From contig DXAU01000001.1 in NCBI GenBank assembly GCA_019116885.1, positions 1 to 43,226 on the forward strand: a stretch of DNA of 43,226 nucleotides, written 5' to 3'. The position numbers and the translations under genes were made by a program. Positions within the stretch are counted from its first letter, which is position 1; each line of letters starts with the position of its first letter. This document shows, piece after piece, positions 1 to 8,138 of the stretch. A model generated the notes under the pieces. It worked only from the letters and a program-made list of their open reading frames with translations, was not told the origin of the DNA and ran no database searches. This stretch comes from Candidatus Mediterraneibacter pullistercoris. GTDB taxonomy: Bacteria; Bacillota; Clostridia; Lachnospirales; Lachnospiraceae.

Positions 1-497
1 ATTCGAGCTTCGAGGGTGAAACCTAGTTTTTCAGCAATACGTTGGCTTGCTTTGTTGTAACCATAACATTCAATTTCAATTTTGTGGAGATTGAGTAGGG
101 TAAATCCAACTTCCAACAACGCACGCGCAGCCTCTGTCATCAGCCCTTGCCCCCAATAATCTGGATGAAGAAGATAGCCCATCTCCAGCACATCATCTGC
201 ATGGCGATGATTGAAATCAACTGAACCAATGACTGTGTTTGTCCCTTTTAGGCAAATCCCATAACCAGACGGAATCTTTTGCTCCTCCCAGCGTTTTGGT
301 AAGATATGCTCAAGATAATAGGCCTCCTCTTCCACCGTTTTCACAGGTGGGAAGCCTGCTCGCCAAGTCACTTCTGGCAAACGTACATAAGCAAACACGT
401 CCTTGGCATCTATGACCAAACGCTGTCGCAAATAAAGCCGCTCCGTTTCTACATCAGGCAGTTTCTCACCTTTTATGTGACCTAGAATGTTTATCAT
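1..497 (-). CDS. GNAT acetyltransferase of the RimJ/RimL type, 3' end cut by window edge
   Basis: Reading the minus strand from ATG at 497-495 gives an uninterrupted frame of about 165 codons to the window edge, so the C-terminus is missing. The protein begins MINILGHIKGEKLP and contains TERLYLRQ near the N-terminus, then SGYGICLKGTNTVIGSVDF, GYLLHPDYWGQGLMTEA (acetyl-CoA pyrophosphate loop, Q/R-x-x-G-like) and ECYGYNKASQRIAEKLGF. This order is typical of GNAT N-acetyltransferases that modify ribosomal protein N-termini or small amines; the substrate cannot be read. It is directly downstream of a T-box leader, so transcription should depend on an uncharged tRNA. In streptococci a gene of this kind often precedes valS; that gene would lie outside the window, so the link is inference. 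Confidence 0.85.
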   Translation of the reverse strand, partial: MINILGHIKGEKLPDVETERLYLRQRLVIDAKDVFAYVRLPEVTWRAGFPPVKTVEEEAYYLEHILPKRWEEQKIPSGYGICLKGTNTVIGSVDFNHRHADDVLEMGYLLHPDYWGQGLMTEAARALLEVGFTLLNLHKIEIECYGYNKASQRIAEKLGFTLEAR

Positions 498-515
498 AAT
501 ATCCCCTTTTCCCAA

Positions 516-708
516 TAAAAAACCGCCCCTGCCATACGACAGGGACGAACTTTTTATAAATCCGCGGTACCACCCACATTCGAGTGACTGGCACTCGCAA
601 CTTGTTTATTCAATTACACCCTTTCAGCAACCAGCCTTAACATTTGTACGGATTTCTCAACCACACCGCTCTCTGTGACAAATGTTCCTTAAGACACCTC
701 TGAATGGT
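516..708 (-). promoter_or_regulatory. T-box leader riboswitch
   Basis: On the minus strand the T-box core GGGTGGTACCGCG is at 575-563. It is followed by an intrinsic terminator (TCCCTGTCGTATGGCAGGGGCGG then T6) at about 548-516, which ends some 20 bases before the GNAT start codon. Upstream, ACATTTGT and ACAAATGT form a short Stem I around an AGAGAG element. The element senses an uncharged tRNA and then reads through the terminator. The specifier codon is not certain: GTA (Val) and ATC (Ile) both occur on the 3' side of Stem I. Confidence 0.9.
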
Positions 709-711
709 TTT

Positions 712-740
712 ATTTTATCAGATTTAGTCCGCTAACGCAA
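712..740 (-). promoter_or_regulatory. promoter of the T-box transcript
   Basis: On the minus strand a -35 TTGCGT (740-735) and a -10 TAAAAT (717-712) are 17 bases apart, just upstream of the T-box Stem I. The -35 begins immediately after the stop of the helix-hairpin-helix gene. Confidence 0.55.
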
Positions 741-743
741 TGC

Positions 744-1061
744 TTAGGCCTTAAAGGAAACACCATTTTCCTTTAACTTATTAACCGTCGCTGGACCAAT
801 CCCTTTAAAGGCCAAAACCTCTTTTTCACTAAACTTTTCAAAATCCAAGACTGATTGAATACCTTCATTGTACAGCGTTTCAATCAATTTTGGTCGAATG
901 CCTTCTACGGCAGAAATTGCTGAAAATTCTTCCAAACTAAGAGTTGCTTTTGAAACTAGTTTACTGGCCGCCTCAAGCGTTGATGCGGCTGCTGTTTTTA
1001 GCATTCCCGCACGCTTTAATTTCAACATATACTCTTTTTTTCGATTCTTTTTCTTTGCCAT
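744..1061 (-). CDS. small helix-hairpin-helix protein
   Basis: 105 residues. The N-terminus is very basic (MAKKKNRKKEYMLKLKRAG). The C-terminal half has two helix-hairpin-helix-like segments, IRPKLIETLYNEGIQSVLDF and EVLAFKGIGPATVNKLKENGV. GIGPATVNKL is the classic non-specific DNA-binding hairpin of RuvA/ComEA-type domains. The protein therefore probably binds nucleic acid, but no catalytic domain is present and its role is unknown. It lies 2 bases after the DUF1912 gene on the same strand, with a GGAGAAAG ribosome site inside that gene's end, so the two form an operon. A degenerate copy of its C-terminus appears at 5345-5482. Confidence 0.75.
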   Translation of the reverse strand: MAKKKNRKKEYMLKLKRAGMLKTAAASTLEAASKLVSKATLSLEEFSAISAVEGIRPKLIETLYNEGIQSVLDFEKFSEKEVLAFKGIGPATVNKLKENGVSFKA

Positions 1062-1063
1062 TA

Positions 1064-1318
1064 TTAATAATTTCTTTCTCCTAAAAGATTATCTGGTAAA
1101 TCATGGAAACCTTTGCCGGCTTTATAATTCGCAAATTTTCCTTGGATAAATTTGTAAGCGTCCAACTTACTTTCATAACGAATATAAGCATCCGCAGCAC
1201 GCTCATCCTTGTCCTCTTCTACAATCTTGCGGCTTGCATCCATAGCCATTTCATTGATTGTGATTTGTGAATCTACCCAAGCTTCAAAGTCTTTTAAAAA
1301 TTCTTGTTCGTAAGTCAT
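1064..1318 (-). CDS. DUF1912 family protein
   Basis: 84 residues, acidic, without membrane segments or signal peptide. The sequence (MTYEQEFLKDFEAWVDSQI to HDLPDNLLGERNY) matches what I know of DUF1912, a short family found essentially only in streptococci. Function is unknown. It starts at ATG 1318 behind an AGGTGGAG ribosome site and is first in a two-gene operon with the helix-hairpin-helix gene. The family is a useful marker that this end of the window is streptococcal. Confidence 0.8.
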   Translation of the reverse strand: MTYEQEFLKDFEAWVDSQITINEMAMDASRKIVEEDKDERAADAYIRYESKLDAYKFIQGKFANYKAGKGFHDLPDNLLGERNY

Positions 1319-1348
1319 AACTCCACCTCGTCTGATTTCCTAGCACAT

Positions 1349-1354
1349 ATTATA
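1349..1354 (-). promoter_or_regulatory. -10 element upstream of the DUF1912 operon
   Basis: A perfect TATAAT on the minus strand (1354-1349) lies about 30 bases before the DUF1912 start. The best -35 at 17 bases (TTCTCT) is poor, so this is a weak call. Confidence 0.35.
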
Positions 1355-1511
1355 TCAAAAGCATCGCAAAAAGAGAAGTTTGTAAGGGATTTCCATGCTA
1401 TTTTGACATGAAAGAAGAACCATTTTCAGAAATCTATCTGTCCTTTTCATTTTTTAGGACAATAAAGTTTCCCAGTATATCACAAAAATAATATTTTTCA
1501 ACCCTTGCAAA

Positions 1512-1558
1512 ACACAAAATATAGTGTTAACATTTTAACCGTTCACAATATATTGTGT
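1512..1558 (+). promoter_or_regulatory. tandem NrdR-like boxes over the dnk-pnuC promoter
   Basis: Two 16-base palindromes, ACACAAAATATAGTGT (1512-1527) and TCACAATATATTGTGT (1543-1558), match the NrdR box consensus ACACwAwATwTwGTGT. Their starts are 31 bases apart, three helical turns, the usual spacing for cooperative NrdR binding. A possible promoter (-35 TTAACA 1527-1532, 16 bases, -10 TATATT 1549-1554) lies within them, so binding would block transcription. NrdR is the ATP/dATP-sensing repressor of ribonucleotide reductase genes; here the target is a deoxynucleoside kinase. Confidence 0.75.
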
Positions 1559-1747
1559 TTTTTTGATATGCAGTTCCCACAAGAAATTGATTTTCTTGCG
1601 ACTACATAGATGATTCTAACAGAAAGGAGCCAGCCATGACCAAAACCTAGCCCAGCCTGAGTGCTTAATTGTCAAACCAGTCCTAGATTTAGGACAACAC
1701 AATCCTTTATTGATCAATAAAAAACGTTTTGGAGGTGCATTACCATC
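1559..1747 (+). other. structured leader of the kinase gene with a five-codon ORF
   Basis: About 190 bases separate the NrdR boxes from the kinase start. They hold a hairpin CAAGAAA/TTTCTTG at about 1580-1598 and a hairpin GTCCTA/TAGGAC at about 1680-1695. A minimal ORF at 1636-1650 (M-T-K-T-stop) sits behind a good AAAGGAG site. The ORF may be a decayed gene start or a leader peptide. I see no conserved riboswitch. Confidence 0.4.
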
Positions 1748-2386
1748 GTGATTATTCTAGCAGGAATGATAGGAGTTGGAAAAACGACCTATACTTCTCT
1801 TTTGGCCCAAGAACTAGGAACAACAGCTTTCTTTGAACCTGTTGAAAACAACCCTATTTTAGATAAATACTATGAAGACCCTGAAAAATACGGCTTTGTT
1901 TTGCAAATTTATTTCTTAAACAAACGCTTTGCTGCTATCAAAAAAGCCTACAAGGCTGATAACAATGTCTTGGACCGCTCGATTTATGAGGATGCTTTAT
2001 TTACCTACATCAACACCCTTCAAGGTAGTATCAGCGACCAAGAATACCGTATTTACCTAGACCTTTTGGATAACATGATGGAGGAAATTGACGGACTTCC
2101 TAAAAAAGCACCTGACTTACTCATCTATCTTGAAGGCAGTTTTGACCATATCATGTCCAACATCAAAAAACGCGGACGTGAATTTGAACAACCTGACCAC
2201 AACGAAGGGTTAACCGATTATTACAAACTTCTTCACTCACATTATAATAACTGGTACGATAACTACCAATACAGTCCCAAAATGAAAATCAATACTGATC
2301 ACATCGATGTGACCAAATCAGAGGACTGGCAAAAAGTTTATCGCATGATCCGTCAAGAAATGAAATCAATTGGAATTGGAGATTAA
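1748..2386 (+). CDS. deoxynucleoside kinase (dGK/dAK type)
   Basis: 212 residues, the usual length for bacterial deoxyadenosine/deoxyguanosine kinases. It phosphorylates deoxynucleosides to monophosphates for dNTP salvage in the cytoplasm. Visible motifs: P-loop GMIGVGKTT (residues 6-14), FFEPVENNPILDKYYEDP (substrate site), the DRS motif in NVLDRSIYEDALF, and a LID-like KKRGREFE near residue 140. The start is GTG at 1748 behind GGAGGTG at 1731-1737. pnuC follows after 6 bases, forming an operon that joins nucleoside salvage to import of NAD precursors. Tandem NrdR-like boxes upstream suggest control by dNTP status. Confidence 0.9.
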   Translation: MIILAGMIGVGKTTYTSLLAQELGTTAFFEPVENNPILDKYYEDPEKYGFVLQIYFLNKRFAAIKKAYKADNNVLDRSIYEDALFTYINTLQGSISDQEYRIYLDLLDNMMEEIDGLPKKAPDLLIYLEGSFDHIMSNIKKRGREFEQPDHNEGLTDYYKLLHSHYNNWYDNYQYSPKMKINTDHIDVTKSEDWQKVYRMIRQEMKSIGIGD

Positions 2387-2392
2387 CATTTT

Positions 2393-3139
2393 TTGGACAC
2401 ACAACTTTCACTCAAACAATCATTTGACCTCGCTTGGGGTCGTTTTACTCTCAGAGAACGCCTCTTTGTCATTGCATCCTTTACTGTTTCACTTGGCTTT
2501 ACGGTCTACGGTATCCTCTCAACCCTTTGGTTAGGGCAATTAGACATGATCACCATTCTTTCTATCATCATGTCTGTCTTTGGTTTTATTGGAACCTGGA
2601 CCCTCGCCTTGCAATGGCAACACACTTTCAAAGTCAACGGCATTCAAAACCTTGCTGGAATCCTCGTTGCTGGGATGCAAGGCATCTATGGTGATATGTT
2701 TACCAGTCTTTATTACCTCATCACAGAATTTATCGGTAACAGCAATTGGAAAAAACGCCGCAACAAAGACGGCGAACTGGTGGTCGATAAAGGCTTTGGT
2801 GTTAAAGACGTTCTCATTGGTATCTTTTTCTGGACGATTGGGCTTGGTTTGCTCTCCTTTTGGATGGGCGGTCAACAAATCATCCTAGACGCTCTCACCA
2901 ACGGACTTTCCTTCACCGCACAACAAAGACAAGTCAAAGGACACATTGACGGTTTTTACCTCTGGCTACTGGTTGACTTGCTCAGCTTTATTTTATTCAT
3001 GGCGATTGGCAATCAAGTCGTTGCCTTTAGCTACTTTGGTATGTTTGCCCAAGGATTCGTCGGTATCATGATTTGGCAAAAAGGAAAAGGCGACAATGTC
3101 GCACTCCAAAACAAAAAAGCCTCCGAAGAGACTTTATAA
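2393..3139 (+). CDS. pnuC: PnuC-family nicotinamide riboside transporter
   Basis: 248 residues with about seven hydrophobic segments (for example LFVIASFTVSLGFTVYGIL, VLIGIFFWTIGLGLLSFW, LLVDLLSFILFMAIGNQVV). PnuC proteins carry out facilitated diffusion of nicotinamide riboside across the membrane, with trapping by a cytoplasmic kinase. WQHTFKVNGIQNLAGILVAG and the WKKRRNKDGE loop fit the family. TTG at 2393 is the likely start: it is 6 bases after the kinase stop, and no ATG lies before the first helix. A tRNA-Thr on the opposite strand follows 11 bases after the stop. Confidence 0.85.
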   Translation: MDTQLSLKQSFDLAWGRFTLRERLFVIASFTVSLGFTVYGILSTLWLGQLDMITILSIIMSVFGFIGTWTLALQWQHTFKVNGIQNLAGILVAGMQGIYGDMFTSLYYLITEFIGNSNWKKRRNKDGELVVDKGFGVKDVLIGIFFWTIGLGLLSFWMGGQQIILDALTNGLSFTAQQRQVKGHIDGFYLWLLVDLLSFILFMAIGNQVVAFSYFGMFAQGFVGIMIWQKGKGDNVALQNKKASEETL

Positions 3140-3149
3140 TATAATCATC

Positions 3150-3220
3150 TGCCACCACCGAGAATTGAACTCGGAACGGAGCATTACCATTGCTCTATTA
3201 TACCATTTAACTATAGCGGC
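3150..3220 (-). tRNA. tRNA-Thr (anticodon GGT)
   Basis: Minus strand: acceptor GCCGCTA pairs with TGGTGGC plus discriminator A, the T arm is CCGAG-TTCAATT-CTCGG, and the anticodon stem GAGCA/TGCTC encloses ATGGTAA, giving anticodon GGT. CCA is not encoded. It stands alone between pnuC and a terminator. Confidence 0.9.
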
Positions 3221-3292
3221 TACCATATAATAATAACACGACACGAAAACTTTCGCAAGCTTTTTTTACCAATTTGCTCAAAAAAGGGCACA

Positions 3293-3324
3293 CCCCACAA
3301 GCATCTGCTTTTGTGGGGCTTTTT
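3293..3324. terminator. bidirectional intrinsic terminator
   Basis: CCCCACAA (3293-3300) pairs with TTGTGGGG (3311-3318). A T-run follows on the plus strand, and the A-run at 3280-3286 gives a T-run on the minus strand. It serves the minus-strand acetyltransferase that ends at 3332 and possibly plus-strand transcription. Confidence 0.8.
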
Positions 3325-3331
3325 GGTATGC

Positions 3332-3910
3332 CTAAGAAAGATTTTGTTTCAAAATAGTGTGAATGGATTGGACAGGAGGAGTCAACTCAAGATGTTCGCC
3401 CAACATTTTTTCCATCCAAATCATGTCATACCAACGGTTGAATTTATAACCTGATGAATGAAAAGTCCCAACCAACTGATACCCCAAGGCTTGGTGAAAT
3501 CCCGAACTATGATTGGTCAAATAAGCATCCTCCACCGCCGTCGATGCAATGCAAGCATTGAGGTTTAGCACACCCATTTGACGCAGATAATGCTCCAACT
3601 GCTGGTAAAGCAAACGTCCAAGCCCCTTATGACGCTGCCTGTGATCCAAATAAATCGTCATTTCCGCTGACCAAGCATAAGCAGGTCTGACATGAAAAGG
3701 GGCTGCATAGGCGTAGCCCACAATCTGCCCAGCCTCTTCTGCAACCAAATAAGGGTAAAACGATTGGATATCCTGCATTCGCGCTGCAAATTCCTCCTGG
3801 CTGGGTACCTCATAATCAAAAGTCACAGCCGTTTCTTCCACGTAATAACGGTAAATCTCCCGCAGCCTTGACACATCTTCTAAACGAGCCAAACGAATCG
3901 TAGGCATCAT
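3332..3910 (-). CDS. GNAT acetyltransferase of the phosphinothricin-acetyltransferase type
   Basis: 192 residues. The N-terminus MPTIRLARLEDVSRLREIYRYYV, the segment TAVTFDYEVPSQEEF, the membrane-proximal strand AGYAYA and RQRHKGLGRLLYQQLE (the Q/R-x-x-G-x-G/A acetyl-CoA loop) are characteristic of the PAT/YncA branch of GNAT. HSSGFHQALGYQLVGTF is the conserved C-terminal strand. These enzymes acetylate an amino group, often of methionine sulfone/sulfoximine or phosphinothricin analogues; the natural substrate here is unknown. Two ATGs (3910, 3907) follow AGGAGG; either could serve. It is a single-gene unit ending at a strong terminator. Confidence 0.85.
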   Translation of the reverse strand: MMPTIRLARLEDVSRLREIYRYYVEETAVTFDYEVPSQEEFAARMQDIQSFYPYLVAEEAGQIVGYAYAAPFHVRPAYAWSAEMTIYLDHRQRHKGLGRLLYQQLEHYLRQMGVLNLNACIASTAVEDAYLTNHSSGFHQALGYQLVGTFHSSGYKFNRWYDMIWMEKMLGEHLELTPPVQSIHTILKQNLS

Positions 3911-3995
3911 CTCCTGTCCTCCTCAACTGTTTTGTCACAGTATAACGAGAAAAACAGGACCTGTCAAAAGAAAGCTGACAAGCCCTGTTATAGTA

Positions 3996-5348
3996 TCATT
4001 TCTTGCTTAATTTCACCACGGCTTCAGTCCGTGCCGTATGAGGAAACATATCCACTGACTGAATATATTCCACTTGGTAAACCTTCGTCAAAGCCACCAA
4101 ATCACGCGCCAAGGTTGCTGTATTACAAGACACATAAACCATCTTGGCTGGTTGGTAACGCAAAATCGTTTGAAGCAATTTCTCATCCAAGCCTGTACGC
4201 GGTGGGTCCACAATTAAGGCATCCGCACGATAGCCTTCTTGGTACCACTTGGGAATAATATCCTCCGCACGACCAGCTTCGTAGTAAGTATTGTCAAAGC
4301 CCATACGCTGAGCATTCTTCTTCGCATCAGCAATCGCTTCTGGAATAATATCCATGCCTCGAACACTCTTGACTTTATCAGCAAAGGCAAAACCAATCGT
4401 CCCCACACCACAATAAGCGTCAATAATATGGTCATTTTCAGAAACATCCAAGGCTGCCACAGCTTGCCCGTACAAGACCTGCGTTTGCTGGGGATTTAGC
4501 TGGTAAAAAGCTCGTGGTGACAATGAGAACTGATAATCCAAGACCTCTTCTTCAATCGTAGCACGTCCCAAAATGATTTCCGTCTTATCTCCGTAAATCT
4601 CACTTGATTTGGAACGGTTAAGATTGACCGCAATGCCTTGAATTTCCTCAAATTCCGCCGTCAAGGTCTTAATCACTGGCGCCAAGAAAAGTTCACGACT
4701 GGTCACAAAAATGAGCTGTACCTGATTCGTCGCCATTGCCTTACGAATCATCACCGTCCGCACACCTGCAGTTCGACGCTCATCGTAAATTGGAACTTGG
4801 TATTTTTCTAACAATGCCACCACACGATTGATAATGGCTTGCGTCAACTCATCCTGCACCAAACAATCTTTGATATTAACCAAACGATGACTTCCCTCTT
4901 GGAACAAGCCTGCTTTGACATTTCCTTTAAACGCACGCGTTTGAAATTGCAATTTAGCACGGTAATGATAAGGAGTATCCATGCCTATCGTGTGACGAAT
5001 GTCATAATTCTCATAACCCGCAGGTTTGAACTTTTTCAAGGCCTGCCTAATCAAATCATCCTTAAACTCCAACTGCTTGTCATACTGCAAATGCATGATC
5101 TGACAACCGCCACACGCATCATAAATAGGACACGGTGCTTGTACACGAAAAAGCGAGGTTTTGTTGATAGTCAAAAGCCTAGCCTGAGCAAAATTGCGTT
5201 TCACAGCCGTGATTTGACAAAAGACATCTTCACCTTTTAAAGCACCTGGCACAAAAACCAAGGTCTTTTTATAAAAACCAATACCTTCCCCGTTGATTCC
5301 CATACGCTTGATTTTCAAAGGAATTTTTTGCTTTACTTTCACATTCAT
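3996..5348 (-). CDS. rlmCD: 23S rRNA (uracil-5-)-methyltransferase, RlmCD/RumA family
   Basis: 450 residues. An N-terminal TRAM domain (residues about 3-60, [21 protein letters not shown]) binds RNA. The iron-sulfur motif [18 protein letters not shown] lies near residues 72-90. The C-terminal Rossmann methyltransferase shows the SAM motif [13 protein letters not shown], the DPPRTGLD motif and the catalytic cysteine in [12 protein letters not shown]. It methylates C5 of uridines in 23S rRNA; in streptococci the single RlmCD enzyme modifies both U747 and U1939 (E. coli numbering), which is family knowledge. The start ATG 5348 overlaps the end of a gene remnant. A T-rich stretch but no clear hairpin follows the stop. 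Confidence 0.93.
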   Translation of the reverse strand: MNVKVKQKIPLKIKRMGINGEGIGFYKKTLVFVPGALKGEDVFCQITAVKRNFAQARLLTINKTSLFRVQAPCPIYDACGGCQIMHLQYDKQLEFKDDLIRQALKKFKPAGYENYDIRHTIGMDTPYHYRAKLQFQTRAFKGNVKAGLFQEGSHRLVNIKDCLVQDELTQAIINRVVALLEKYQVPIYDERRTAGVRTVMIRKAMATNQVQLIFVTSRELFLAPVIKTLTAEFEEIQGIAVNLNRSKSSEIYGDKTEIILGRATIEEEVLDYQFSLSPRAFYQLNPQQTQVLYGQAVAALDVSENDHIIDAYCGVGTIGFAFADKVKSVRGMDIIPEAIADAKKNAQRMGFDNTYYEAGRAEDIIPKWYQEGYRADALIVDPPRTGLDEKLLQTILRYQPAKMVYVSCNTATLARDLVALTKVYQVEYIQSVDMFPHTARTEAVVKLSKK

Positions 5349-5482
5349 TGTTGACTAAATGTAACTCCTGCTTTCTTCAATTTTTCTAAAGTGGCTTTTC
5401 CAAAAGTTGGCAAGGCAAAAGAGCCGTTTCCGTCAAAAGTTGAAAATTCTGAATCCCGTAAATACCATTTAAGGCTAATACA
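5345..5482 (-). pseudogene. helix-hairpin-helix C-terminal remnant
   Basis: A 45-codon open stretch on the minus strand has no in-frame ATG and is bounded upstream by a TAG at 5485-5483. It ends ALPTFGKATLEKLKKAGVTF then SQQ, very like the GIGPATVNKLKENGVSF end of the protein at 744-1061. It overlaps the 3' end of the broken gene upstream in another frame and its TGA overlaps the rlmCD start. It looks like a decayed paralogue or the frame-shifted tail of the upstream gene; which of the two cannot be decided here. Confidence 0.5.
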
Positions 5483-6254
5483 CTAAGCTGCTTGGACGAT
5501 AAAAAAGCAAGTGGTCCAAATCATCGTCACTATCAGCCATATTAGTGGTCACGTAAGCATTCAAATAAGCTTGAATGTAGGTCGATGCCGTCAGCAAAAG
5601 CGGTAAAATAGGGGAAAAAGCGAAGTAAAGACTCTCTTCGCAATTAGCTGAGCACTCCTCCCACGTTTCAACCTCCATGACACGACCTAACGGAAAGATA
5701 TCTTGCTCACAAAAAGCGAGAAAATCCGTCACTTGCACACAAAAGCCCACTAATAATTGTGATGCATCGGCATGATAGCCGCCTAAAATGGCGGCTACCA
5801 AAAGTGATACTTGCATTCGCACATCTGCTGCATAGGATGTACAACTATTAACAAAAGCTTGCGCTTCATCATAGCGCGACATGAGGACATAAAGAGCCAG
5901 AATCTCATAACGACAAGTCAGACCATCTGCCCTATCCACCTGATAAATGGCTAAAAAGTGGTCCAAAGCCAACTTAACCGTCAAATAAGGGCGGCTTTTC
6001 TCATTGTCCCAAGTCCTGTCTACCAGCGCTGACCAACTAGGAAAAAGACGCTCCTCTAACCGCTACAAATCATACAGGTCTTCCATCAAATCCCAACCTG
6101 ATAAAAGGCCAGCGTCAACAGTCCCATCAAAAATGCATTCAGCAGATGCATTGGCATTTTCTTCATCAAACCAATCCAAAGAGCCTTCAGCCTCCTCAAA
6201 AACCTGACTTTGTCGATATTGGTCCAAATGGATTACCTTATCTTTTCCAACCAT
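5475..6254 (-). pseudogene. hypothetical streptococcal gene interrupted by an in-frame amber codon
   Basis: The minus strand from ATG 6254 encodes MVGKDKVIHLDQYRQ to LMEDLYDL and then TAG at 6065-6063. The same frame continues without a further stop (RLEERLFPSWSALVDRTWDNEK, then TVKLALDHFLAIYQVDRADGL) to TAG at 5475. The total would be about 259 residues. The downstream part is helical and has CRYEILALYVLMSRYDEAQAFV, reminiscent of a TPR-like helical repeat. The reading is either a single-base nonsense mutation (or sequencing error) or two translated halves, the second from an internal TTG. I do not recognise the family. It lies between rlmCD and recX. Confidence 0.6.
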
Positions 6255-6321
6255 AGCTACCTCTTTTTAGAAAAATGCCTTTTCTTATCTCTATTCTACC
6301 ATTTTTGCTATAATTAAAACT

Positions 6322-7104
6322 ATGAAAATCACCAAAATTGAAAAGAAAAAACGCCTTTATTTGATTGAGATAGACGGTTCTGATAATCTTTATGTCACAG
6401 AAGATACCATCGTTCATTTTATGTTGAGCAAGGGCATGAGCCTAGATGACGCCTTACTAAAGGACATTCAAAGCTTTGCCCAATTTTCTTACGGCAAAAA
6501 CCTCGCCCTCTACTACATTTCCTTTAAGCAACGCACTGTAAAAGAAGTTAAACAGTACCTTGAAAAACACGAGATTGACACACGTTATATTCCCGATATC
6601 CTTGACAATCTAATAGCAGAAAATTGGCTAAATGACCAGCAATATGTTGAAAACTATCTGGCTCAAAATCTCCATTCAGGCGACAAGGGACCTTATATCC
6701 TAAAACAAAAACTCATGCAAAAAGGGATTGATACACAAGTCATTGAACAGGGCTTAGCCCAACTTGACTTCTCAGAAGTGGCAGAAAAAACTGCCAAAAA
6801 ACTGCTCAAAAAATACCAGAGCAAACTTTCTAGTAAGAGTCTAACAGACAAAATCATCCAAAACTTGATGAATAAAGGTTTTTCCTATGACGAAGCCAAA
6901 ACCGCCTTTGAAAAACTTGATACCGACAAAGACGAAGAACAAGAGCAGGAGCTTCTCTATCAAGCCCTAGACAAACAACACCGCAAATTAAGCAAAAAAT
7001 ACGATGGCTATGACCTCAAACAACGCCTTATCCAACATCTCATGCGTAAAGGGTTTGCTTATGACGACATCCAAACAGCACTTCGAGATTATTTGTCGAT
7101 TTAA
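6322..7104 (+). CDS. recX: regulatory protein RecX
   Basis: 260 residues, the length of the long streptococcal/lactobacillar RecX. It inhibits RecA filament growth and recombinase activity through direct contact. The helical three-helix repeats are visible: FSYGKNLALYYISFKQRTVKEVKQYL (about residues 53-80), DNLIAENWLNDQQYVENYL, and the duplicated C-terminal motif IQNLMNKGFSYDEAKTAF / IQHLMRKGFAYDDIQTAL. The start ATG 6322 is divergent from the broken minus-strand gene; the -10-like TATAAT at about 6309 lies so close to the start that the leader must be very short. Confidence 0.9.
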   Translation: MKITKIEKKKRLYLIEIDGSDNLYVTEDTIVHFMLSKGMSLDDALLKDIQSFAQFSYGKNLALYYISFKQRTVKEVKQYLEKHEIDTRYIPDILDNLIAENWLNDQQYVENYLAQNLHSGDKGPYILKQKLMQKGIDTQVIEQGLAQLDFSEVAEKTAKKLLKKYQSKLSSKSLTDKIIQNLMNKGFSYDEAKTAFEKLDTDKDEEQEQELLYQALDKQHRKLSKKYDGYDLKQRLIQHLMRKGFAYDDIQTALRDYLSI

Positions 7105-7182
7105 TGGCATTTCTAAGTGATTTTTTCAGAAAATTATGATAGACTATAACAGATAAGTTTAATTGTAGAAAGTTGGTAAGGC

Positions 7183-7716
7183 ATGAAATTACCTAAGGAA
7201 GGCGACTTTATTACAATTCAAAGTTATAAGCATGATAAGAGTTTGCACCGTACATGGCGCGACACAATGGTACTAAAAACAACAGATACAGCCCTTATAG
7301 GAGTGAACGACCACACATTAGTGACAGAAAGTGATGGCAGACGCTGGGTGACACGCGAACCCGCTATCGTCTATTTTCATAAAAAATATTGGTTTAATAT
7401 TATTGCTATGATAAGAGATAACGGAGTTTCCTACTACTGCAACCTTGCCAGTCCATACGTTCTGGACGAAGAAGCTCTAAAGTATATCGACTATGATTTA
7501 GATGTCAAGATTTTTGCCGATGGCGAAAAAAGGCTGCTTGACGTTGATGAGTACGAGTTGCACAAGCAAGAAATGGGGTATTCACCAGACATTGATTTTA
7601 TTTTAAAAGAAAATGTTAAGATACTCGTTGATTGGATAAATAACGGTAAAGGACCTTTTTCACAAGCTTATATTAACATTTGGTACAAACGTTATCTTGA
7701 ACTAAAGAATCGTTAA
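7183..7716 (+). CDS. DUF402 (UPF0374) nucleoside tri-/diphosphatase-like protein
   Basis: 177 residues, the family length. Conserved positions seen: [66 protein letters not shown], then [27 protein letters not shown], which holds the acidic metal ligands. Family members in staphylococci and streptococci (Ntdp) hydrolyse nucleoside tri- and diphosphates; I assign that by family, not from this sequence. Start ATG 7183 follows AAAGTTGGTAAGG. The gene ends at a small intrinsic terminator. Confidence 0.85.
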   Translation: MKLPKEGDFITIQSYKHDKSLHRTWRDTMVLKTTDTALIGVNDHTLVTESDGRRWVTREPAIVYFHKKYWFNIIAMIRDNGVSYYCNLASPYVLDEEALKYIDYDLDVKIFADGEKRLLDVDEYELHKQEMGYSPDIDFILKENVKILVDWINNGKGPFSQAYINIWYKRYLELKNR

Positions 7717-7722
7717 AGTTGC

Positions 7723-7746
7723 AAGCATCCGAAAGGATGCTTTTAC
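7723..7746 (+). terminator. intrinsic terminator after the DUF402 gene
   Basis: AAGCATCC, a GAAA tetraloop and GGATGCTT followed by TTAC. The stem is stable but the T-run is short, so read-through into the DUF960 gene is likely. Confidence 0.65.
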
Positions 7747-7766
7747 AGTATTAGTGGAGGTGTTCT

Positions 7767-8078
7767 ATGGCATTTGAAGACACAAAGAAACGTTCTGTCA
7801 GTTTTGGAGTAGCAACCAGCATCCCATTTGAAATTATTGAAACACTCTGGGATTTATTGGACAATTATCTAAAAACCGTTGTCCAGCTAGACTCTATCCT
7901 ATCCTTTCACTTAAAAAACAACCACAATAACATCGCAATCGAATACTTCAACAGTAATCAAAACCTTTCCATTACCTTTGATTACAATTTCCCCTTTGAT
8001 GAGTTTTTCCCAAGTACTGTTTATATCATGGATCAAGCAGGAATGGAAACACTCCTCCTTCCATACGAATTAGATTAG
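7767..8078 (+). CDS. DUF960 family protein
   Basis: 103 residues, no signal peptide or membrane segment. KKRSVSFGVATSIPFEIIETLWDLLDNYL at the N-terminus and a hydrophobic C-terminus (MDQAGMETLLLPYELD) are typical of DUF960, found in streptococci, staphylococci and their phages. Function is unknown. The ribosome site TGGAGGTG (about 7754-7761) is strong. A terminator follows 33 bases after the stop. Confidence 0.8.
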   Translation: MAFEDTKKRSVSFGVATSIPFEIIETLWDLLDNYLKTVVQLDSILSFHLKNNHNNIAIEYFNSNQNLSITFDYNFPFDEFFPSTVYIMDQAGMETLLLPYELD

Positions 8079-8110
8079 CTATTAGTTTAATTCTTTATAT
8101 TACCACAGTA

Positions 8111-8138
8111 AAAGTTCTATTTTATAGGACTTTTTTTA
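8111..8138. terminator. intrinsic terminator between DUF960 and the tRNA cluster
   Basis: AAGTTCTA and TATAGGACTT pair around a TTT loop, followed by T7. It ends plus-strand transcription and, because the A-run lies on the other side, may also end the minus-strand tRNA transcript. Confidence 0.75.
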
